Origin: Tyto alba
Taxonomy: Eukaryota; Chordata; Aves; Strigiformes; Tytonidae
Direction: 5' to 3'
DNA: 64,000 nucleotides
Assembly: GCF_018691265.1 (NCBI RefSeq)
Contig: NW_024881322.1
Coordinates: forward strand, 11,521,989 to 11,585,988
The translations under genes were made by a program, and so were the position numbers. Under the pieces are notes generated by a model. That model saw nothing but the letters and a program-made list of their open reading frames with translations. It did not search any database and was not told where the DNA came from. Within the stretch, counting starts at the first letter, position 1. Every line of letters begins with the position of its first letter. Of this stretch, positions 23,201-35,300 are shown in pieces.

Positions 23201-26200
23201 ATTGTCTATACAATTCATTCTCTAGATCACTACATGCTAATTTCATCATTCAGCCAAGCCTGCAAGGAGTTTCTCTCCACCTCTCCCCAGTGCTTAACAT
23301 TTACAAGAAAGATTTATTTCATTTTGTCCTTCCCCCAATCCCAGAAGGAAACTTCTCCTTTCTTCAGTGAACACACTCCCATTTACGTTGCTTTGGTAAT
23401 TCCTACTTCATGACTTTTTTCAAAACTATCATCTTTTCTTCTGAGGAAAACCGTACCAGGATGATACTGGGGCATGGCACCAGTGACACTTAGGTAACCA
23501 TGGAGTTTGCTGGTAAATGAGACCAGTCTGCTGAGTCTCAGATTAAGTCTGGTACCACAGCAGTGCTCTTCTAGAGCTTCAAAGCAAACAGTAGCACAAG
23601 AAAACCCTTTTTGAGGGTGGTAGAGGTATCGCCAGACAACACAGACTTCGAACATATGCAGAGACAGAAGGAAAGTTGCCCATTTCAAACGCTTTATAGT
23701 TTTATAGGTTTATTTCCTGATCAGTCTCATCTTTCTCCTGCCTTCCAGATCACTGCAAAGCATAGCTCCAGTTGTCCCAGGGCCCCTGGGGTCTGACGTA
23801 AGCTCTTGTAGAAAAGGATGGACGTTCCTTACAACGGTCTTCTCCCTGCTTAGAGACCATTCAGCTGAGAATTTCCATGTGCCATATATCCTGAACAACT
23901 TAATCTATGCTAGTTTAGACAAAGAAAGAGAAGAGATGACTAATGCAAATTTCAATACAATATTTGCAACCACTCAGGCCTGTTGGTAACACAGGTATTA
24001 AGTCTAACAGGAACAACTAGAAGAAAAACTAAGGGCATGCATACCTCGGGAGGTATAATTCTTATAAGGTAGAAGACTCAAGTATCCTAAAAATTTAAGG
24101 AGTGAGGCTGTATTAATTTTACTACTGCCTTTTTTTTTTTTTTTTATGTTGACATACCAGATACTTCAAGAAGAGCTGAGAACTCTTGTGTGTTTTAGGC
24201 CCATCATGGTAATTATAATTGGTCTGACAAAGATTTATAAAACACGTGATAGGTTTTAAAACAACATCAACGGCAGGGCACTAAGTTTAGTTCTGAAAAG
24301 CTGAAAAAAAAAAATAAGCTCTAATAAAAAGGAACCTGTTTACTCCATAAAATCAGTTCCAGTCTCTGGAGCTCTCACTTGAGCTCAGCACTGTGTGCAA
24401 GAGTGGGAGTCAATAGGACTGATGGAACAATATTTCCAGTTTATCCAGCATTTTCCTCACCAATTGTCAGAACACATAGGGGTACCTTCCCTCCATTATT
24501 CAAACAATTTTATCAAAGAGGAGTCTCCTTTAAATATGTACACAATTTCAAGTGCATTCAAACTCCAGCACTAGCTCTTTTCCATTCTATATTTTTTCCA
24601 TAACTTACATTAGTTCAAAATTACAGCAGTACAACAAGAGCAAAAACATTATAGGAATATTGTAATAATCCCTCAAACAAGAGTCATAAAGCTAAAGAAA
24701 TTCCAATTTAAGTTTAAATTGAAAAGAAATTCAGGTAAAATGCAAAGCATGGAAATGCATTAACTCACACAAAACAATTTTTTCCTCTTTGAAAGGTGTA
24801 ATGATACCGTTCAGAGTGCTGTGTAAGAATATTTATGGTACCACTAATTTTCAAGAACACCTGAGACCTGAAGAGGTTGTTTGTTGTAAAGGATTTTATA
24901 TGAGATGAGAAATGTTTCATTTTCTTTTTTTATTCCTTACAGTACACTAGTTGAAGCTAAAGCTTCAGAAATTTCCTAGCTGTTTTTTTTCAGGCATTTG
25001 ACTATTGAGGTCTGTTTTGCATTTGACGTGCTTCTGGACTTTCTGCATTTTAAGCGCTTGGTTCTGGATGTTATAGTCTCCTGAACTGTTGTTGGCATCC
25101 AGCACCAACATTAGCCCCTGGTTTACTCCTTTTATGAAATAAGGCTTTCTTGTACAATTTCTCTTCCTTTGCACAGACGAGCGCAGTCTGCGCTTTCCCT
25201 CCCTCTCCAGAAGAGCGTGAGATGACACCTCTCTGTACAAGGGCAGTGCCTCCCACAGCCCAGGGCAGCAGCATACAGTTAGCAGAATTCCAACACCAAC
25301 TACACTCCAGATGGAGAGCAGCAGCCCCAGCAGTGCTCAAAACCAACTCACCCAAAGCCGGCAGGCTGCGGCAGGAACTCCTCATCCCCCTGCCATAACA
25401 GCTCAAAACCTGTGTGCTGGTGTGTGTAAGGTCAAATAGGAGCATAGTACAACATCAACCTTGCATTAATAAAGAAACAAATGAGTTTGGGCCCCTTGCT
25501 TGCATGACACCTATGTTGGTACCTCACACACTATGCAGGTGACAGCCCACAGAGAGTGCACAGAGTCGCTGGCACGGCTTGAGGCAGAGCTGTCCGCTCC
25601 TGTGGGGCCTGGACTTTCCAGTAACCCAGTTTCATTCATTTTAGCTCATCAGCCAATTGACTGTTTTATTCTTGCGCTCCACAGAAACCCAATTCTGAGC
25701 TCAGCCAGCATTTTGGGGAGAACCTGCTGCATCCTTCATATGCAAAACTCAGTCTTAACAGCAGAGTCATGACTAGCTGCTGCCTTTCCTCACTGCAGAG
25801 AAAATTCTATCTGAGCGCCTTTCAAATCCAACCTTCTCTAGCTTGCATTCACGACCCATTCCCCTCTCAGTCTTGACCTCACTCAAAATAGTTCCCCTTG
25901 CCCACAGCACATTCAGTTTTCACTTTATCCCTTTCAGCTGGATATATTTTACATGCTGCTGCTGCTTAGCCTCGTCTTCCATCACCACCCACCTCTCTCT
26001 CCCCCCCTTTTTATCATGTGTCAATGGCATGTTGCCAACATTAAGTAAGCATTTTGGATATGGAATAAATCCACAAGTTGGCCTGTGCTAACATGCACCT
26101 TTTCAAGACAAAACTACCAGAGCTGCTGCTCTTGGTGGGAATTGGGTTCCTTAATCCCCATTTCTTCATCAGTTCTTCCTCGATAAGCATTCTTGCAGAG

Positions 26201-28797
26201 AACAGCCCCCAGTCAGGACAGGAAAATAACTGGCTAAAATATTGCCCTCAACTCCAAGGGACTCTCAGTCACTAAGGAATAAATAAAACCTGAAATAACC
26301 AACAGGAGGAAACCTGTTATTGCTTGCCCTACTCTATTTTTGGGACCTCTGTTCAAATAGCCAAGAGCTATGTATAAAAATTCTTCTCAGGAGTGTGCAG
26401 ATCTCCATTAAATCTACTTAGAAGCTTTTCCATATAAATCTTCCATAGAGAATGAACTTGGAGAACAAGCATTTCCATTTATTTCCTCACCTCATTAACT
26501 GATGTGGGAGCATTGGCTGACTCCCACATACAGATCTGCTGCTGAGCCAGTTTCTCCGCACCATTCTGCATATTGAAGCTACTGTCACACGTTACCCAAA
26601 TGCTTCCCACTTGTCTAGGTTTTGGGGTTTTTTTCTGATCACTGATAGAGGGGGGAAAAGTATCCTAAACTGGCCTTTTCCCTGATTTGACAGTCAGTCA
26701 CTTAAGTAGCCCACCACTACACAGCCCAAGAAGATGTACCCCTACCACAAAGTACCAAAAAGAAAGAGTCACATCCTCTGTCTATGTACAAACTCTTCTC
26801 TCTGAATTCAATCCTTAAATCAACTCTTATCCCAGCCTGCCTATGATCTGTAAAGCATTACTAGTACCCTCAAACAGGAATACTTTCTAGCAGGAAACTA
26901 GGTCTCAACAGTTTTCCTCTACCCCGGTTGTCTCCAGCACAGCAAACTTATTTATCCAATGGTTGGATATCAAGAAAGTAGTCCTCTCCTTTCACTAAAA
27001 ACATTCCTCATCTTCCTCCTTGTCATGTCCTCACAGGTCTATCAGGCAAAATAATAAGAGCCAGTAGTAAGTTTTCCTAAAAAAACAGCTTCGGTTATCC
27101 AAGAACTATTTCTAAATTCCAAACCTGAATGTTTTTGTAGTACCATTCCATTTTCTCCAACGGTCAAGGCAACCACCCAATGCATGGGCATCTTAGGCTT
27201 GAGTCCCTCGCCTGACCTTGGGGGTTTTAACCCCTGTCTTTCATAGTCCTCAGCTGCATCCTGCCACAGTGCCTAGTCACCCTGGGCCAGTCAAACCCAG
27301 TAAGTGTGTGCACAAGCCACCAAGGCAGGCAGCTATTCCCTTGCTCTCCCAAATGGATTTTCACAAATTCCCCATGAATAGGGATGGTATCACCAGGGGG
27401 AAGAATCCCTCGGCTCCAGAGCTACCACAGGACATGCTCAGATCATGTTTCGCACAGAAATGCGCTGTTCTGTGTGGAGCCATGATGTTAAACAGGTCAC
27501 TGAAATAATCCAAGAAATAACTTGGGGGAGAGGGGCAGGGTTCAGCACGGACCTACAAACTGCAGCACCAGGGAGCTGAACCCCTTAGAGCAGCTACACA
27601 CCTGAGTAAAACTTGTTGTAGAGCCAAACTTCCAAAGAGCAGCTAAATTAGTCAGATGAAAGTAGAAGGGAGACCCACTCCAACTACTGAGCCGGACACT
27701 AGAAGTTAAGTCAGATCCACAAAACTTTGGGATTTCAGGATAACAAGTTACAATATTTTTTTTTCTTTTTTAATAGGATATTCAGTGTTCTTAGAATTAA
27801 AGAGTTAAAATCATTTAGTTCATATTACAATGAATTTGGAACAATTTAGACAGAAACAATCCCATATTAATAAGTGTAATCCCATATTCCTAATAAGTAG
27901 AATTACCAGTTTAGGCTATTGTTCCCTCTCACAGCATAACGGACAACATGATACCAGCAAAGGACTGTCTGGAACAACACACAGCCAGAGCCATAGAGGA
28001 TATCTGCTTACACACTTTACATAGTTTTGGGGGACTGGGGTTTTAATAACAGTGCACAAGCATCTATCTTCCCAGATACTCGATCTGATTTGAACCATGA
28101 CTTTGATATTGGTACTTACTGTTTTACTAGAGCCAAGTGGGCCTAAACAATGTCTATTCAGTTACAACTAAAAAGAAATAAGCAAATTAACAAGCCCATT
28201 TTCAATAAAGTTCAGAACTGGAAAAAGAATCAGCTTATGTTGCATAAATCTCCAGCTAGAAATTAAAATATCTGGACTTGGTTTAATTACATTTTTAATG
28301 TGATCCCCAATAGGACTCAGTAACCTTTAGGGTTTAATAACATCCGCTCATTTAATGTCCTTTCATTACATTAGTGTAACAATCCAAGAGCAAGGTTTGA
28401 AAACTAAAACTGTATGCTTCCTCCTGGGCTTTCCCATATGTTCACCATCTTTAGCTCAGACTCCCAAGATACTCATGCCAAGTCTTATAAAATGTTCCTA
28501 GCAGAAAAGAAAAACATCTTCTTCCATTGTAATTTATATATTTATTCTTTGTAGAGAACAGGGGAAAAAAAAAATTTAGTACTGCAAAGCAGTACTCTGG
28601 TTGTCTAGAAAGATCCAGCCTCATCTCAGGAAGAAAAGCTAATCAAATCTCCTCCTCCCGTCTCAGCGGTGGGTCAGAAAATGTGATGGAGTCCACACCT
28701 GAGACTGCAAATTGCTTCGTGATCTGGATAACTGTCCAAACACAGATTGATGCCAAATCTGGTACTAAATAATCATGCAGTAGAATGACTTTTTGGC

Positions 28798-28960
28798 AGA
28801 AGAATCTCAGAATATACGAGACTGGAAGAGGCCTTCAGAGGCCACAAAATCCAGCCCCTGCTCAAAACAGCGCTAACTTGCTCTAGGTTCACAGCAAAAG
28901 GCCCATTTGACAAAAAGCTCCTACAGCACCTCCACTGCCTTCCTATACCTTACGCAAATT
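28798..28960 (-). mobile_element. CR1 LINE 3'-end fragment
   Basis: Starts AGAATCTCAGAATATACGAG and continues with the GGAAGAGGCCTTCAGAGG and CCAGCCCCTGCTCAAAAC blocks. This is the reverse complement of the CR1 3' untranslated end, so the element lies on the minus strand with its 3' terminus at 28798. Compare the equivalent starts at 44303 and 51127. Severely 5'-truncated, as most CR1 copies are. Similarity to CR1 is lost by eye around 28950. Confidence 0.65.
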
Positions 28961-31209
28961 CAAATGTTTTAGTTTTAGCATGTCACTTTTAGCAGAAGTG
29001 CAGCATTCCAAAACATATGGGGACTCCATGCCCGTACCACTAGCAAGGGCAGCTTGATATTGGAACCACTCCCTGTTGACACAAGTGGGACATACAATCA
29101 CCAAACTTCAGTGTCTATGGGGCTGATAACTAACAGAGACATCTACTCTCCCTCTAAAATCAGAGGAAAGAAATAAGCCTTTCGAGCATAGGTTATCTGG
29201 CCTATTTAAGCAATACTTTAGGATATGAGGAATTATATTCCAGAACCTATTGACTGTCCTGATTTGATCTCCACTGACTGTAAAGGAAACTCGGTTGTAA
29301 GCAGATGAATCCAACCGTGTGACTGCTTTTACTCACTGCAGACTTTTTAAACTAGAAATCATGTGCATATGCGAACAAAGCAAAGCCAGATTGTACCTTT
29401 CAAAGCAAATACTACCAAAGGGAGGTTGCAAAGGGATGAGGATAGCGATAGCATTTTTCAACAGAGTATATATATATAGGCCTGCCCAAAAGACTATCTA
29501 AAGAAGCAAATATTTCTTAGAGGTTCCTCCAAGTGCAATTTCTGCATTCCCAAGCATCTGCCACCCTTCACCAACAGGTGTGAACACAGATTGGGATTCC
29601 ACTGATTCTGCCCACCTTGGGAATGAACCAACATCCCCGTGCTTTTTCTCTACTGGATGCTTTGAGGAAAAATGCAGCAATGGTAAGTGTTCCTTAACGG
29701 TTTTTCTAAAATGTGTTAAAAGTAATCTGAATTCTTATGGGCCAGAATACTATGAACAGGGGGACCTCCCCTCCGTGGATTAGAGTCACTCACTACAGGG
29801 CTACTAAATCCCAGTGTGGTCATGCTCTCATAGACGTGTAGCCTTTTTCTTCACATCCCACTAGAAATTATATCATGATCTTTCTGTAGACTACTAAATC
29901 CTGGACTGTTAGAAACAAAAAAGAACAAGATCCTTCTGACTCCCACCTACTAAGCACTGAGAAACACTGATAAATTAGCAAAATAGCCCAGGAAGTTCAC
30001 ATAATGCACTGAGAGCTTAATGTACAGCTACTATAGGGTGATGGTGGCTTCTTCCTGCTCTTTTTATTTGTTCCTCTAAAAGGAACCATAAGGAAGTGAA
30101 CCTCCTCAAAGTTCAAGGTATGGAAACAAAATGTTAGTGACCAACTTCTCCACTAGGAAATCAGAAATGCATGCTAAATATTTTTATCTTATTGGGAACA
30201 TCAGTGGTAAGAGGAGGTTGATCGAGAAGGGCACAGAGGGTATTCCCCAGGCAAAACTTTTTGACACACAGGAGCTGTTGCTATGCCTGATAAATCTGTG
30301 AACAAAGAAAACAGATAAACCCAGATATTATCCACATACAGAGTGCTTAGCTACATAACAGAGTGATTGCACTAGTGGCTAAGACCACAAAGGCAATGTT
30401 ACAAAAAGGAAAAAAGTCTCGAGCCAAATGGCTCCCCAAACATTAAGGATCAAAACTGGGATTTTAAGACTGATTCCATTTTCATAAAATGGAAGTGAGA
30501 AACATAAGGTCCAGACACCTCAGATCTGATACAGGTTTTAGACTGGAATTTAACATCTCAGACATATGCTTAATTTAACAAAAATCATAGGCGAAACGTG
30601 CATATGTGTGGATCTGCCAGAGGAAGTTCTGACTTGAAATTACCCTGCCCCATGCCACAGGCCAAAAAAGACAAAGTTCTGATGATGGAAAGCCCCAGAT
30701 GAGGAACAAACATTTTTGGATGCTACTGAAATTATTTATGTATACAAACCTGATCAAATACACTGCTGAATTATTACCAGATCTTGAAAGAAAGGAATTC
30801 CTCAGCTATGCAAAGATGAACTACCACTTGGACTAACAAGCAAACATTTATATGTGCAGCAAAAACATCTGATTTATGTCATCGTCAAGTTCTCTTTAAT
30901 TTAACAGAATTTGATAACCTCATCAGATACTGCTGCTGTGAGGACAATCCTGATTTGTTAATCCAAGTGTCATCTGTTGGCGGAAAAAATAGTAGACACA
31001 CCATTCCTCGAAGATGCAGTTTATATATACCCTACCAGACATGATTTCAAGTAGTCTGAAGTTTAAAGAGGAGCTGTTTTGTGTTTCAATTAAGAAACAA
31101 TTTGAGTCAAACGATCAGTGCACTTGCTCCCGAGGAAATATATTCTCAGCACATATCTTCACGCATCCACAAATTGTGGTGTTTTGTGCACTCTGCTAAG
31201 CTGTTGTGG

Positions 31210-31312
31210 GCGTACAGCGGGGAGCGGCATGCCAGGCTGCCCCGGGGGCAGCTGCAAACACCATCTCTGCGCGTCACGCTCGGGAGTGCTGCAGATGGGC
31301 AAACGCCCCGAA
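31210..31312. promoter_or_regulatory. Short dense CpG cluster
   Basis: Ten CpG by hand count in about 100 bp (GGGCGTACAGCGGGGAGCGG, CCCCGGGGG, TGCGCGTCACGCTCGGG, AACGCCCCGAAC), far denser than the flanks. A TATATATA stretch lies about 190 bp to the left (31021-31030). Too short for a formal CpG island, but CpG retention of this density suggests an unmethylated regulatory site or a young GC-rich insert. Confidence 0.28.
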
Positions 31313-32288
31313 CAAGCCATGTTGACACTTATATGCCAGCATGCCCTGACAATCCCTTACATCAACCCACAGTTTTTCATTTTGATGCCTTTCCCTCCCC
31401 TATCTACCCATACTGAAAGCGTAACAGTCCTTGCGTTATTGTTTTAAAGCAGATAATAAATGAAACTGTTTAGGACTCCCTACAGGTCCTTTTTCATTCC
31501 CAAGCTGTTAAGAGCAGTAAATACTCTCTTCAACTTTGCTAAAAGAGCAGAATGGTACAAGGATGAGAACAGGGATAACAGTTGAGTATGACAAGACCCA
31601 TATTTTAGCAAGGCATCAAGTACATTACAATATCATTTACATTTAGGCCTCTCTCTTTAATGGTTCTTCAAATAAACAAAGAAAAGCCAGATACAATTTA
31701 AAAGTTACATTATCCTTTAAAAAGCCCGTCTAGAAAAGTTTTGTTAATTTCTGTAACATACGTAAAACTATTCAAAATGAAAGCAGCATATGACTCTAGA
31801 CATAAGGATACAATGGCTTAATTCAATACAAGGCAGGCCAGGTAATTGCCATTATTGAAGTTGTAAAAGCAATTAACCTTATAGGACAATGACATTTTAA
31901 GTGTCTATAAACTGGTAATAAAGTTGTTTCAACATCAAGGGCCCATATAAGACTTCAGTAAAGTTTTACTTTCTGAAGGTACTTTATGTTTAACCACACT
32001 GCATTTATGGTGATAACAGCGTAAGTGAAAAACAGATTAAGATGCATACTTTAAGAAATAAAGTCAAAGTTTTCATTAAAAATAATAACTGTTCTGAAAA
32101 AGCAATCTTTAATATCTGTTGTTCACTTTGCTCCTGCTAAGATAAAGTCTATATACAAGCCATTACAATTTGCTTGTGGGGATTCCTAATACAACATTAA
32201 TAATACAGATTACAAATCTCCTTAGCATCATATACAAGCATATAGTATTTCCTTTGTTAGCTGTCTCACCGTTCATGATTTTTTAATT

Positions 32289-32310
32289 AAAAAAAAAAAA
32301 AAAAAAAAAC
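32289..32310. repeat. A22 homopolymer
   Basis: Preceded by TTTTTTAATT and followed by CAGACC. No retrotransposon body was identified upstream. Confidence 0.95.
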
Positions 32311-35300
32311 AGACCAAGTTACCTTTATCTGTAACTATAGCTAATAACCACATGTGACTTCAGCTGATGGGCTGAGGAGCCACCAGCCTCAGGTTTCTTG
32401 CCCATACAGCAAGAATGGCAATTTCCTTATATTTTCTACCTCCAAAATGTCCCCAAGAGTATGAAAAGATAACACCAAGTACTCTGCCACAACTTCTGAC
32501 AGAAATCTTGAGAGCACAAAACATCTGACCCAAAGCCCAGGTCCAGGCATAAGAGGCATGCAAAACCCTTCCCTGCAGAAGTGAGCATAAACAGGCTGCT
32601 TCAGCTTCACAAGGATCAAATGGGCTGCCACATTCAGAAGGGGGAATGACCACGGTGGCCTTCCTGCTAGGATCTACCCAACCATCACACAGCTGTCCAG
32701 AGAGCACAGATGATCAAAATAATGAAGGAGACAGAACTACCCAGCTCAGTACCAAAGGGCATCCGCCTAGCCAGGAATCCAGTGCTACTGGTACAGCGTT
32801 ACCTCCCAGGTGACCTTCATAACTACAAATCCCAATGAACTGAGCTGTTCTTCCATAGCAAAGCTTCCAAGGAAGAGTAGACATGCCAACACCTTTCAGA
32901 CTCCAGTGGGCACAAACAACCTTTCCCACCTTACTCTTCAAGGAGCAGGTATGTCCTGAAGCTAATGCCAAAGCACAGGTCACCTACCAGCCTTGGACAT
33001 TCTGTGGGATATCAGGGACAGCCACATGGCAAACCTGGAGATCAGGTAGGATATCTTAAGTCATCTCAAATGAGATCTCTTGTGGATGTACAGGCAAGTG
33101 AATCAAGCGAGCGCTCTCCACAATGAGAATTTGGATACCTTATATACACCTAAGCGTACCCAAACCCAACCCTGAATATATAAAGCCTGCTCTGTACTAG
33201 CTTCTGAAAACCTTCTTTCTGGTGTTTAGGGAAGGCCCCAAGTGTGGGTTTCTTTACAACTGTATAAGAATCCTCACAAACCCTTCAAGTCCAAAATGAA
33301 TCCCTCTAACTCAAATGTTGGCTGTTCTGGGTGAAGTTTTTGTGACTCCTATCTCCACCTCAAAAACATCTTGCTTCTGCCCATTCAGATTCAAAGGGCT
33401 GGTGCAAAGAACAAGGCTACAGCACCTATACAAAGCAGACTCCTCAGTTGTCTACCACCCAGACACACCAAGTCTGCTCCTTCAAGTCCTGACAACAGCC
33501 AGATGCTCTGTGGGTCTTGCCAGGATGCAGTGAATTCTGCAAACTTCATTAAAGATCAAAACATTCAAAAGGCCGCTCACAAGTAGGGAGACATGTGCCT
33601 GCCACATTTCCCAACAACTCAGAACAGTTTTGCGTGTCCTGAGCACTAAGGATCAGCATTTTCCACTTCCCTCTGACCTTCTCATCTTGTAAATTTACTA
33701 GGACAATTTGAACTGGCATCAACAAAATGAGGTAAGAGGCTTGTGGCATTACTAGTACCTAGAGTATCCCTCAGGTGACTGGGCATTTTGCTGATGTTAG
33801 TTAAATTACACCTATGAAAAGGCACTTAGCAGGACATATTTTGCTCTATCTATACAGGTTCACAAACCTTTTTTACATGAAGACTTAAAGAGCCTGAGAC
33901 TAAGTGGGAGTTTACAGCATTTTGTTTAGATTCTGCACATACTTCACTGTAGCAAAATTACCAGGGCACTGATGAAGAGCTGTGCTGCTTTCCAGTGATG
34001 ACTTCGGTGATCCTGGTCTCGCCCTACTTCCTCTCTTCAGAGTAGCATTGTCAAGTTTAATTTAATCCACTTTAAAACTACAACGCTTCCTTTTAGCAAA
34101 GCATAACAAGGGTGTCCCTTTCAAGAACCACGTTAGGCATCGTAGTTCAATCTTCAGTAAGAGATTAAAAACTACATGCTGAAGATTAACCAGAACAAAT
34201 CTTTTCATTATGAACAGCCACATGTAAATCCGAGTAGTTTTGGAAGAAAATTATTGACTTGTCTGGAAATACAGATACAAAAATTACAAGTTCATTACTA
34301 CTGCTTGGTCAAGTTAAAGAGCCTATTAAGAACACTTACCTTCATTCCACATGAATCTCCTCTTTTCTAAAGAATTTTTCTGCATTACACTAAGACTAAT
34401 CAAGGCTGCTCTGTGGTCAACAATATTAAGTTACTCAACAGTAATAACTTATAAAGCACAAATGGCATTTTCCCTATAACAGTTGCACTTGAAGAACTGT
34501 ATTTTTCTGGCTTTAACAGCTGCATCTCTCTGGATAGGCCTGCATGATAATACACTGCATTCTACACAGTCAGAAAAATTCAATGAACAGGGAAGAAAAG
34601 AAAATGGAAATAGGAAGGAGAACCCACCACTCTCCTGCCATATAGCTGTGTAAGTCACTCGTAACAAACAATCAGGCAAAGAACACGGAAACTCTGATTT
34701 CCTGCCACCTATCCATGAGACACATCCAAGGCAGGCAAAACCCGCTGTGAGCATTGTACAGCCCAACGAACATTTGGGGTTGCTTTGATACAACCTTACT
34801 TTCTGTGGCTGCCTTTGTCCTGCACCAGGGCTTCACAAATAAACACTGTGATTGTCAGCTGAGCAAGGCACCTGCACACACACAGAGGAGAAATGCAATC
34901 CCAATCCAGGGAGAAAGTTTAAAGAATTTGGCAGCTAAATTTAAAACTCTCAATCGGAGCCCAGCACCGAAATTCCCTGTGCAGCACAATGACTGGGGAC
35001 TACAAGGGGGTTCCCTGGGGCTAGAACACCAAGAAGAGAAAGGATATCTACCATCAGTCCATAGCACACTCTTAAAAGGGGGATACAGCTGAAACCTCTT
35101 AAATTTAAGTACCTCCTTCAAGTCATAAGTATCTAAGAAATCAACAGCCTAAAACACTCCTGAAATTTCTTCCTTCCTTCATCCACTGTTATATGGACCA
35201 GCCCACTCATTTCTGAAGATGGTGGAGACTGCGCAGTTAATGAAACATCATCTTTGTATTACGCAGCTCCCCAGGAAATCATGAATCTGGATTCAGTGAA

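Larger units (their letters stand above)
17221..28797. other. Non-coding unique sequence, no gene recognised
   Basis: Long stretch without a supported gene. It contains a possible MIR-like relic (19560-19625), an X-box-like motif (19017-19030), a T37 run (20230-20266), a T run near 24131-24145 and a small imperfect duplication at 27857-27900. Open frames are short, mostly below 100 codons, and lack motifs. Confidence 0.55.

Noticed and set aside
32340..33760. Less AT-rich region suspected as an old LTR or gene
   Set aside because: No terminal TG...CA pair with duplication, no protein motif, and no paralogous copy elsewhere in the window.
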